From Gynuella sp. (GTDB lineage: Bacteria > Pseudomonadota > Gammaproteobacteria > Pseudomonadales > Natronospirillaceae): a stretch of DNA of 64,000 nt. Under the pieces are notes generated by a model. That model had not been told where the DNA came from and made no database searches. It saw only the letters and a list, made by a program, of their open reading frames with translations. Made by a program: the position numbers and the translations under genes. Positions within the stretch are counted from its first letter, which is position 1. Each line of letters starts with the position of its first letter. The stretch covers positions 19,601 to 83,600 of the forward strand of contig JANQHX010000044.1 in NCBI GenBank assembly GCA_028282465.1. The letters run 5' to 3'. Positions 35,004 through 42,318 of the stretch are shown here, in pieces.

Positions 35004-35960
35004 TTAACGGTTCTTAAGTTTATTTGGATAAAACTTTTTATCATCCCTTCCCGGACGAGTCTTATACCTTTTATGTAACCACAGGTATTGCTCGGGGAAC
35101 TCTTTTACGCAGTTTTCTAACCATTGATTATAGGTGGTTGCATCAAATTCATCGTTGCCACTGGGTATATCCAGTGGTGGGTGAAACCTAATAACATAAC
35201 TATTATCTGGTTTACGAATAGACTGCATAGGAATAACAACACAACCAGTCATTTTTGCCAACCTCGAAACCCCAGTAATAGTGGCTGTCGGGATATCGAA
35301 AAATGGCACAAACACAGAATTTTTACGGCCAAAATCCTGATCCGGTGAATACCACAGCATGCCGCCTCTTTTTAGGGTTTTCAGCATCCCTCTTAAGTCT
35401 TTGCGAGCAATGCACTTTCCATTCATCATTCGTTCTCTTGCGGTAACCATAAAATGGTTGAACAGCAGATTTTCATGTTCTCGCTGAGCTGCATCTACTG
35501 GGTATTCAGCACCTACATACAAGCCACTTAAATCTAGAGTCGCAAAATGGCCACCAGCTAATAAAATGCCTTTGCCATCTGATTGGGCCTGATCAATGTG
35601 TTCTTTACCTTCATAACTAACCCTTGGCAACAAATAGTCTGTGCGGTAAAACCAGGACAAGCCGGTTTCGATGAGCCCTTTGCCGTAGGAAACAAATACT
35701 TCTTTTACTAACTCTGCCTGTTGTTCTTCAGATTTGTCTGGAAAAGAAATTCGAATATTGATTTCACAAATCTGACGACGCTTTCCGGCCACCTTATAAA
35801 ACATAATGCCTAGAGCTCTACCCAAACCCATTTGCCACGAAAAAGGCAGTCGTGTGAGTAAAAATAATAGGGATAGATAAATCCAGGTTGGCCAGTATTC
35901 TGGGGAGGCAAAGTCGCTCCAGCGATGAGCTGAAGTATCGTGGGTAACTTTTTGATTCAC
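35004..35960 (-). CDS. lpxL: Lipid A late acyltransferase (LpxL/HtrB family)
   Basis: A 318-residue acyltransferase with an N-terminal membrane anchor near residues 25-45 and the H-x4-D catalytic motif in GGHFATLDLSG near residue 139. The segment YSPDQDFG and the C-terminal WLHKRYKTRPG are typical of LpxL/LpxM/LpxP. These enzymes add a secondary acyl chain from acyl-ACP to Kdo2-lipid A. Which chain it adds cannot be told from sequence. It is divergent from hldE, another lipopolysaccharide gene, across a 108-base interval to the chosen hldE start. Confidence 0.93.
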   Translation of the reverse strand: MNQKVTHDTSAHRWSDFASPEYWPTWIYLSLLFLLTRLPFSWQMGLGRALGIMFYKVAGKRRQICEINIRISFPDKSEEQQAELVKEVFVSYGKGLIETGLSWFYRTDYLLPRVSYEGKEHIDQAQSDGKGILLAGGHFATLDLSGLYVGAEYPVDAAQREHENLLFNHFMVTARERMMNGKCIARKDLRGMLKTLKRGGMLWYSPDQDFGRKNSVFVPFFDIPTATITGVSRLAKMTGCVVIPMQSIRKPDNSYVIRFHPPLDIPSGNDEFDATTYNQWLENCVKEFPEQYLWLHKRYKTRPGRDDKKFYPNKLKNR

Positions 35961-36068
35961 AGGTTAAGTCTTTGGTTTTCTTGCTAAATATCTGACAGGA
36001 AAGTCTAACTTAATTTCGCTATGATGGCGCTCCTTTCTGTAACGCTCAACTTAAACACGGAATACCTT

Positions 36069-37499
36069 ATGAAATTAGCAATGCCCAGATTCGATCATGG
36101 CCAGGTTTTGGTTCTAGGCGATGTCATGCTGGATCGATACTGGTATGGCGATACCAAACGCATTTCTCCTGAAGCACCAGTGCCTGTAGTAAAGGTAAAC
36201 AAACAGGAGAATCGCCCTGGCGGTGCGGCAAACGTGGCATTGAATTTAGCTGCTTTGGGTTCAGGAGTGAAATTAGCAGGCATTACAGGAAAAGACGAGG
36301 CAGCTGAGGTCTTGTCAGAGCAGCTGAAATCAGCAGGAATCGTCAGCAACTATGTTTCCAGCAGTGCTCACCCCACTATTTGCAAACAACGGGTTATGAG
36401 CCAACAGCAACAGCTTATTCGTATGGATTTTGAAGAAGCGTTCAGTCTGCAAGAATCTGAAGCGCTGATCGAACTGGCCATTGAAACAAGCTCAGAATGC
36501 CAGGTCGCTATTGTGTCGGATTATGCCAAAGGCTCCATCCAGCAGCCCACTGAGTTTATTAAACAAGCAAAGGCAAAGGGAATCAAAGTACTGGTTGACC
36601 CCAAAGGCGACTGTTTTGATAAATATGCAGGAGCCTATCTAATCACGCCAAATATGACTGAGTTCCAGACTGTGGTAGGGGAAGTAAACAGCGAACAAGA
36701 GATGGTTACCAAAGGGCTAGAACTGATTGATAAACTCGATTTAGAAGCCTTACTGATTACTCGCAGTGAAAAAGGCATGACATTGCTCCGTAAAGGCTAT
36801 GAAGAATTTCATTTACCCGCCCTTGCTAAAGAAGTGTATGACGTAACTGGCGCAGGCGATACCGTGATTTCAACGCTAGCTGCTGCATTAGCCTGTAATA
36901 CTCAACTTGAACAAGCAGTAGCTCTAGCTAACACGGCCGCCGGACTGGTGGTTTCGAAGCTAGGTACCGCTACAGTAAGTGGCCCAGAGCTCAGAATCGC
37001 TCTACAGAATAGCCAAGGGGCTGAACGAGGCATAGTAAGTGAAGAACAACTGATGCTAGCACTTGCAGATGCCAGAGCTCAGGGTGAAAAAATTGTATTT
37101 ACCAACGGTTGTTTTGACATTCTGCATGCAGGCCACGTTGGCTATCTGGAGCAGGCCCGAGCCCTAGGAGATAGATTAGTTCTAGCCATCAATAGTGACA
37201 GATCTGTGAAAGCTCTCAAAGGCGAAGGCCGCCCTATTAATCCGGTGGAACGTCGCAAAGCAGTGTTAGCTGGCTTGGAAGCCGTAGACTGGGTTTTGGA
37301 TTTTGATGAAGACACCCCGGAAAACCTATTAAGAAAAGTTAAACCCGAAATCCTCGTGAAGGGCGGCGATTACAGCCTCGAGGAAGTAGTGGGTGCCGAC
37401 ATAGTTCATGGTTATGGCGGCGAAGTAAATGTACTCAGCTTCCTGGATAACTGCTCAACCACTGCAATTGTGAGAAAAATTCAGCAACAGAAGGGTTAA
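36069..37499 (+). CDS. hldE: Bifunctional heptose kinase / adenylyltransferase
   Basis: The ATG at 36069 gives 476 residues, against 477 in E. coli HldE, and the protein begins MKLAMPRF, matching the family; the upstream ATG at 36021 adds 16 residues with no support. The N-terminal PfkB-type kinase (about 1-320) has the DVTGAGDTV motif. The C-terminal nucleotidyltransferase (about 345-476) has TNGCFDILHAGH. It phosphorylates heptose-7-phosphate and then makes ADP-heptose, the donor used by WaaC. A TATGAT at 36020-36025 may be its -10 element. Confidence 0.96.
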   Translation: MKLAMPRFDHGQVLVLGDVMLDRYWYGDTKRISPEAPVPVVKVNKQENRPGGAANVALNLAALGSGVKLAGITGKDEAAEVLSEQLKSAGIVSNYVSSSAHPTICKQRVMSQQQQLIRMDFEEAFSLQESEALIELAIETSSECQVAIVSDYAKGSIQQPTEFIKQAKAKGIKVLVDPKGDCFDKYAGAYLITPNMTEFQTVVGEVNSEQEMVTKGLELIDKLDLEALLITRSEKGMTLLRKGYEEFHLPALAKEVYDVTGAGDTVISTLAAALACNTQLEQAVALANTAAGLVVSKLGTATVSGPELRIALQNSQGAERGIVSEEQLMLALADARAQGEKIVFTNGCFDILHAGHVGYLEQARALGDRLVLAINSDRSVKALKGEGRPINPVERRKAVLAGLEAVDWVLDFDEDTPENLLRKVKPEILVKGGDYSLEEVVGADIVHGYGGEVNVLSFLDNCSTTAIVRKIQQQKG

Positions 37500-37530
37500 T
37501 GCTCTTCTTATCCTTTAAAAACACTACAAA

Positions 37531-37577
37531 CCTGAAATTCTGAAATGAGCTGCTAGAATTCAAACACTTGTTTGAAT
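37531..37577 (+). promoter_or_regulatory. Extended -10 promoter with a palindromic operator-like site
   Basis: TGCTAGAAT at 37551-37559 is an extended -10 element (TG-n-TAGAAT), predicting a start near 37566. Directly over that start lies the perfect inverted repeat ATTCAAAC-ACTT-GTTTGAAT (37558-37577). It could be a repressor operator or a hairpin at the 5' end of the transcript. It serves the 49-residue gene that begins at 37605. Confidence 0.5.
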
Positions 37578-37604
37578 CCTATTTTGTTAAGCGGAGACCA
37601 AAAC

Positions 37605-37754
37605 ATGCCTAAGTGGATCGAAAACTGGCTTAAGTCTAGATACGAAAGTCACAAATTCATTGCTTGGTTAATGCAGTGGCAGATTAAACAGAAAGCGAAA
37701 AAGGAAGCTAAAGCTGCTCTTAAAATGCACAAGCAACATAAGCGAGCCATTTAG
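37605..37754 (+). CDS. 49-residue basic protein
   Basis: The ATG at 37605 has GGAG at good spacing upstream and encodes a 49-residue, strongly basic protein. It has a tryptophan-rich amphipathic first half (PKWIENWLKSR ... AWLMQWQ) and a lysine-rich second half (KQKAKKEAKAALKMHKQHKR). No signal peptide or known family is seen. Such proteins may bind RNA, DNA or membrane surfaces; I assign no function. A dedicated promoter with a palindrome precedes it. A TTG frame from 37572 is not favoured. Confidence 0.65.
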   Translation: MPKWIENWLKSRYESHKFIAWLMQWQIKQKAKKEAKAALKMHKQHKRAI

Positions 37755-37995
37755 TTTAGAAGGTTGCTCCATACATTATTAGATTCACTTAGCTTAAAAA
37801 ATGGATATCGTAGAAAGCCTAATACGGCTCTTAGTCAATCTAGAAGCCTGCACTCAACCTCAGATTTATTAACTGATACTGTTTTTTAGGTTCTTTTTAC
37901 AGCTTCAAAAAATCTTTAGTAATTCAAAAACAAAGATTTAAGCGCCCGAATAAAACTAATTTTAGAGCGCTTATGAGTTCACTTACAATTTGATC

Positions 37996-38949
37996 TTAAA
38001 GAACAATCTGACCATCTTTAGTATAAGTTGTATCGCAAGAGTAGGTTGTTGCTTCTGAATAATAGAGTGTTGTTCCTCTGCTAGTCCCGGATATTTCACC
38101 TGTTGTAGGGTCAACGACGTACCTGTCCGTCAATGACGATATTGCGTCTTCTTCAAACTCATTATTGCCTTGGTAAATATAGGAGTAGAAGCTGCTCTTA
38201 TCGGTTATTGCAACATATCCTCCAGTGAAATTAGCGATACTGTATCTGGTCGGAGTCTCCACTAACCTTATGTCATCACCGCTAACAGAATCATAGCAAT
38301 CTCTGTCAATCCGAATATTAACAGCTATCAAATATTCATTTTCTGTAAGTTGAAGCGTCTCTCTGTTTGGTTCAACGACAACTAACTCAAAATTCTGCTG
38401 ACCGTTATATTCGGAATCCGCGTAAACGGTCAAATAATAAGTTCGTTCTTGTTCATAAGTGAAGATAAGTGCAGCCGAAGCACCGAAGGAAGTGTCTTCC
38501 CAGTCATCGGAAAACCTGAAACGAGAAGCTTTAAGGTGAAGATTTACAGAGGCGTCTTCGCCTCTTAAAAACATCATTAATTCACCTGGAACATCGCTGG
38601 TAAAAGTGAACTTAAGTTCTGTACCATTCTCTATAGTTCCGTACATACGAGTATTCAGATTAACAGGCATGCCATCCACAAGAGTATCTTGCATAAGCTC
38701 GGGTTGAATCGGGCTTAACGATTCATCTATTTTAAATCCCGTGTCTATACCGGTATCAATGATAGGAACATCTGCTAAGTCTGGAGACTCAACTTCAACG
38801 TCGCCTCCCACACCATCAATATTTTCTGAAGATGATGAATCTGTAACGTTTTCTGAATTCGTTGATGTATTGCCACCTGACTCAGAACTACCACCACAAC
38901 CCACTATCAGGAACAGCGATAGTGAAAGAAGTAAAAATTTACTAAGCAT
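37996..38949 (-). CDS. Exported lipoprotein with a PPC-like domain
   Basis: A 317-residue protein from the ATG at 38949 (AGAGG five bases upstream; a start ten codons earlier is possible). It has a lipoprotein signal with the lipobox LIVGC at about residue 18. Next comes a low-complexity serine/glycine/asparagine linker, then a beta-rich domain (about 95-205) resembling the bacterial pre-peptidase C-terminal (PPC) fold, e.g. ELKFTFTSDVPGELMMFLRG and RTYYLTVYA. The remaining 110 residues are unrecognised and have a pair of cysteines near the end. It is probably anchored at the outer membrane. The gene is divergent from another exported protein gene at 39262. Confidence 0.75.
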   Translation of the reverse strand: MLSKFLLLSLSLFLIVGCGGSSESGGNTSTNSENVTDSSSSENIDGVGGDVEVESPDLADVPIIDTGIDTGFKIDESLSPIQPELMQDTLVDGMPVNLNTRMYGTIENGTELKFTFTSDVPGELMMFLRGEDASVNLHLKASRFRFSDDWEDTSFGASAALIFTYEQERTYYLTVYADSEYNGQQNFELVVVEPNRETLQLTENEYLIAVNIRIDRDCYDSVSGDDIRLVETPTRYSIANFTGGYVAITDKSSFYSYIYQGNNEFEEDAISSLTDRYVVDPTTGEISGTSRGTTLYYSEATTYSCDTTYTKDGQIVL

Positions 38950-39261
38950 AAAAACCTCTTTTAAATTAGTTTGTATCAACTTGATTCTTATTATTCTTGG
39001 TTGCGGTCACGGTGTTTTTACCCTTTTGACTTTTTCATATCAACAATAATTGTTTACTGACATAAAAGTTTAAAAAACCGGTGGGATTAACTTCAACTCA
39101 GTTTTTAAGCAATAATTTTGACTCGTCTCACTTTCTTCTGTTTTTCATAACTAAACCCATCTCTATTTTTTTGATTTTCCCTTGAAAGAATTTTTGAGAT
39201 CAGGAAACTTAAAATGCCTTCAAAAAGGCATTTTCAAGCTATACTTAACAAGGACGCATAA
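38950..39261. other. 312-base interval between two divergent exported-protein genes
   Basis: This AT-rich interval should hold promoters for both neighbours. Plus-strand TATACT at 39240-39245 is a weak -10 candidate close to the start at 39262. The clearest element is the 10-pair hairpin at 39211-39234, listed separately. No gene is supported here. Confidence 0.4.
39211..39234. terminator. Terminator-like hairpin in the leader of the 286-residue gene
   Basis: AAAATGCCTT (39211-39220) and AAGGCATTTT (39225-39234) form a perfect 10-pair stem with a CAAA loop and end in four T on either strand. It lies 27 bases upstream of the start codon at 39262, not after a gene, so it could be an attenuator or block read-through in both directions between the divergent genes. 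Confidence 0.55.
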
Positions 39262-40122
39262 ATGAAAATATTAAAAAACGCAATACTCAGCACTTTAATA
39301 ATTGCACCAATATCACTAGCTCAAGCAGAAACTTTCACCTATAAGGCTGATAACTTTTTTAACAGCTCGATAGGTTCATTTCCTTCACTGGAACTAGACC
39401 GCCCAGTTTCAGCAGTATTAAAAACTGAAAATAATCAATTTGGTGAAACACAGATTTCGCATTTCAGTCTTGACTTTGAAAATGCAAAAAGTTTAAGAAT
39501 TGGGAATTTGAAGAAGGCCACAGACCCTGTTTATTTACCTTCATGTACGCCGGAAAACACCTTCGTTGGCTCAGCTAACAGCCAATGGTATTTTAGAGCA
39601 GTCAATGTATTTGTGTGTTTTAACCCAATTGGAGATTATGAAGAAAGAATAAACTTCACATACCAATTAGAAGTGAAGACTTACGATTCCTGGAGCTCCT
39701 CGCAAAGCCCTGGAGAACCAGGATTGTTTCTAGCCTCTGGAGAGGGAGAGGCCTTTAACAGTACTTTCAACAAAGTTATTGATACCTATAACACTAAACT
39801 CGAAGGTAAGACATTAAGACTACGTTTACTTAAAAGACCAGGCACTGTCGCTGGAGAGTTCGGATCAGCTGATTCTGGATTTAAAATTGAAGCGCTTTGG
39901 ATGGGCAATGGTGAAAAGACATTAGTTTTCAGGGATGCTCCTATACAACCAAATATCGTGGCAGTTGGATTTAACGTCGAAACGGTCGAATTTTCAGAGA
40001 CCGAAAAAGTAGAAATGATCTCTATTCGTTATGAAGATGAGTTTGGAGCTGTGTCTCAAACCCCAGAGGTAGATTTGAGAATGCTTGTTGAATCTGGGTT
40101 TGGCCCAATTCCAGCGCCATAA
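39262..40122 (+). CDS. Exported protein of unknown function
   Basis: A 286-residue protein with a Sec signal peptide (MKILKNAILSTLIIAPISLAQA, cleavage near residue 22). The mature part is predicted beta-rich, with short hydrophobic strands and two cysteines (PSCTPENTF and FVCFNP) that could pair. No family is recognised. The start has AAGGA seven to eight bases upstream. It is followed by a strong bidirectional terminator. Like the divergent lipoprotein, it looks like an accessory envelope protein. Confidence 0.7.
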   Translation: MKILKNAILSTLIIAPISLAQAETFTYKADNFFNSSIGSFPSLELDRPVSAVLKTENNQFGETQISHFSLDFENAKSLRIGNLKKATDPVYLPSCTPENTFVGSANSQWYFRAVNVFVCFNPIGDYEERINFTYQLEVKTYDSWSSSQSPGEPGLFLASGEGEAFNSTFNKVIDTYNTKLEGKTLRLRLLKRPGTVAGEFGSADSGFKIEALWMGNGEKTLVFRDAPIQPNIVAVGFNVETVEFSETEKVEMISIRYEDEFGAVSQTPEVDLRMLVESGFGPIPAP

Positions 40123-40138
40123 AAGATCATATTTAGAC

Positions 40139-40165
40139 AAAAGCCAAACTGATGTTTGGCTTTTT
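40139..40165. terminator. Bidirectional Rho-independent terminator
   Basis: AAAAGCCAAAC (40139-40149) pairs with GTTTGGCTTTT (40154-40164) around a TGAT loop, giving T runs on both strands. It separates the plus-strand exported protein gene from the convergent waaC gene. Confidence 0.88.
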
Positions 40166-40178
40166 ACCAATTAAGTAT

Positions 40179-41192
40179 TTAAAGCAACTCTATGATTTTA
40201 TCGTAAATTGCATTTGGAGTATTCGCCCTAAAACAAGGCGGCCAACTTAACCCTTCCTGAACATTTGGCTCCAGCTTGCAATCTCTTTTTAAACAAGGTG
40301 CGCATTTCAAATCACTTGAAAGTACTTGCTGGTTATAACCATAAGGTCGAGTCAACCCAGGGTTAGTCGGCCCAAATAAAGAAATATTCGGCACCGATAA
40401 AGCAGCAGTTAGATGCGCTAAGCCTGTGTCCACACTCAGTGCTGCTTTCGCATTAGCAATGCAGTCTTTTAGTTCTGTTAGATTTAATTTTGGTAATACT
40501 TCAATTGCATCCGAATTCTGTTTAATTCGCTCGGCTCGCAAACGCTCATGCTCTGAACCCCAGGGTAATTTAATTTTGATGCCTTGGTTAACCAGATTTT
40601 CCGCCAGTTCAATCCAATAGTTTTCAGGCCAGTGCTTTGTCGCCCAGGTAGTACCATGAATGAATACTACATAGGACTCGCTTGCAGTCTTTTCGGCTTT
40701 AATTCCGTAATCTAACCATTGTTCATTTGGTTCATATCCTAAAACCTTGCCGAATAACTGGCGCACTCTATCAACTGCATGCTGACCAAAAGGTACATCA
40801 ATTTTGTTTTTATAAAACAAGGCTGACAAAGGTTCTCTCGCAGAGCGCCGATTTAATCCAGAGTAAAGTCCGTTAGCTTTTTTGCCTAACCAGGCCGACT
40901 TTAATAAACCCTGAGCATCAATTATATGGTCGTAGGTTTGGGATTTAATAGCTTGGTTAAATGCTTTCCACAATGAATCTTTTCTAGCCTTGAAAAAGTT
41001 TTTCCGCCAACGACGAATAGCAACTGGCAAAACTCTGTTCACATTGGGATGCCATTTTGGAATGGTTGCAAAACCTTCTTCAACAACCCAGTCCACCTCA
41101 AGATTTGGAACATGGCTAGCTGCCTCAGTAATGGCAGGAAGACTGTGAATAATGTCGCCCATTGAAGAAGTTTTGATTAAGAGTATTTTCAT
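40179..41192 (-). CDS. waaC: Lipopolysaccharide heptosyltransferase I
   Basis: A 337-residue GT9 glycosyltransferase. The N-terminal KTSSMGDIIHSLPAITEA motif contains the catalytic aspartate near residue 13, and the donor site includes VDTGLAHLTAAL and FGPTNPGLTRPYG. WaaC adds the first heptose to Kdo2-lipid A, using the ADP-heptose route served by HldE. A cysteine cluster (KCAPCLKRDCK) near residue 295 is a common feature of the family. It is the last gene before a bidirectional terminator and is read alone on the minus strand. Confidence 0.93.
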   Translation of the reverse strand: MKILLIKTSSMGDIIHSLPAITEAASHVPNLEVDWVVEEGFATIPKWHPNVNRVLPVAIRRWRKNFFKARKDSLWKAFNQAIKSQTYDHIIDAQGLLKSAWLGKKANGLYSGLNRRSAREPLSALFYKNKIDVPFGQHAVDRVRQLFGKVLGYEPNEQWLDYGIKAEKTASESYVVFIHGTTWATKHWPENYWIELAENLVNQGIKIKLPWGSEHERLRAERIKQNSDAIEVLPKLNLTELKDCIANAKAALSVDTGLAHLTAALSVPNISLFGPTNPGLTRPYGYNQQVLSSDLKCAPCLKRDCKLEPNVQEGLSWPPCFRANTPNAIYDKIIELL

Positions 41193-41290
41193 TTTTTTCT
41201 TAGCGTGCTGGTATTGAAATATCTTTAATTGATTGTGCTCAGGACTGCTTGCTTCATCAGAGTTTATTTTTTAGTTGAAAAGCAAAAACA

Positions 41291-41316
41291 AAAAAGGCTG
41301 ACAATGTCAGCCTTTT
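41291..41316 (-). terminator. Rho-independent terminator of ilvE
   Basis: GGCTGAC (41296-41302) pairs with GTCAGCC (41306-41312), extended by A-T pairs to 11, with an AAT loop. On the minus strand a long T-rich tail follows. It lies 17 bases past the ilvE stop codon. Confidence 0.88.
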
Positions 41317-41332
41317 ATAAATTACTAAACAG

Positions 41333-42268
41333 TTATTTGGTCACTAAGCTCAACCACTCAGCATTCACGTCTCTGCGACCCATTACCTGATCAAAATACA
41401 TGGTTTGAATTTTTTCAGTAATAGGGCCGCGCTTTCCTGCACCAATGGCTCGACCGTCCAATTCACGAATGGGCGTCACTTCGGCTGCTGTTCCGGTAAA
41501 GAAAGCTTCATCGGCCACATATACTTCGTCTCGAGTGATGCGTTTTTCTTCGATGCTGTAACCTAATTCCGCCGCCAACGAGAAAATTGTGTTTCTAGTA
41601 ATGCCGTCCAAACAGGAAGTCAATTCTGGGGTATAGATTTTGTTATCACGAATAACAAATATGTTTTCTCCAGAACCTTCTGCGACATAACCTTCGTTAT
41701 CCAGTAACAGGGCTTCATCACAACCACAATCTAGCGCTTCTTGCAGAGCCAACATGGAGTTAATGTAATTACCATTAGCCTTGGCTTTGCACATGGTGAT
41801 GTTGACATGATGACGAGTGTAAGATGATGTTCTTACTTTAATACCTCGCTCCAGTGCTTCCGGCGACATATAAGATGGCCACTCCCAAGCGGCGACCATC
41901 ACGTGCACATTCAGGTTGTCAGCTCTTAAACCCATACCTTCTGAACCATAAAATACCATGGGTCGAATGTAAGCGTGTTCTAGATTGTTTTCTCTGACAG
42001 CTGCCTTTTGTGCTTCATTCAACTCGTCTTTGCTGAAGCGCATTGTCATGCGCATGATGTGCGCCGATCTAAACAAACGATCTGTGTGTTCTTTCAAACG
42101 GAAGATGGCAGCGCCTTGATCGGTTTTGTAAGCTCTTACCCCTTCGAATACACCCATGCCATAGTGCAGTGTATGAGTCAGTACATGGGTGGTGGCATTT
42201 CTCCATTCCACCATTTCACCATCTAGCCAGATCAGACCATCGCGATCGGCCATAGAAGGTTTTTGCAT
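41333..42268 (-). CDS. ilvE: Branched-chain amino acid aminotransferase
   Basis: A 311-residue class IV PLP-dependent aminotransferase. The PLP lysine is K163 in CKAKANGNY. Other family marks are HYGMGVFEGVRAY near residue 35 and the C-terminal phosphate-binding GTAAEVTPI. It interconverts valine, leucine and isoleucine with their 2-oxo acids in the cytoplasm. A good AGGAG ribosome-binding site lies eight bases before the ATG at 42268. It follows glnE on the same strand across a 50-base gap with a hairpin, so it may be partly co-transcribed. Confidence 0.96.
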   Translation of the reverse strand: MQKPSMADRDGLIWLDGEMVEWRNATTHVLTHTLHYGMGVFEGVRAYKTDQGAAIFRLKEHTDRLFRSAHIMRMTMRFSKDELNEAQKAAVRENNLEHAYIRPMVFYGSEGMGLRADNLNVHVMVAAWEWPSYMSPEALERGIKVRTSSYTRHHVNITMCKAKANGNYINSMLALQEALDCGCDEALLLDNEGYVAEGSGENIFVIRDNKIYTPELTSCLDGITRNTIFSLAAELGYSIEEKRITRDEVYVADEAFFTGTAAEVTPIRELDGRAIGAGKRGPITEKIQTMYFDQVMGRRDVNAEWLSLVTK

Positions 42269-42292
42269 TGTCTAGCTCCTAAATTTATTACT

Positions 42293-42316
42293 AAGGCAAA
42301 GCGTTAGCTTTGCTTT
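42293..42316 (-). terminator. Hairpin between glnE and ilvE, possible weak terminator
   Basis: GCAAAGC (42296-42302) and GCTTTGC (42307-42313) pair perfectly around GTTA and extend to about ten pairs with a G-U. On the minus strand the following tail is only moderately T-rich, so termination may be partial. Confidence 0.45.
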
Positions 42317-42318
42317 GA

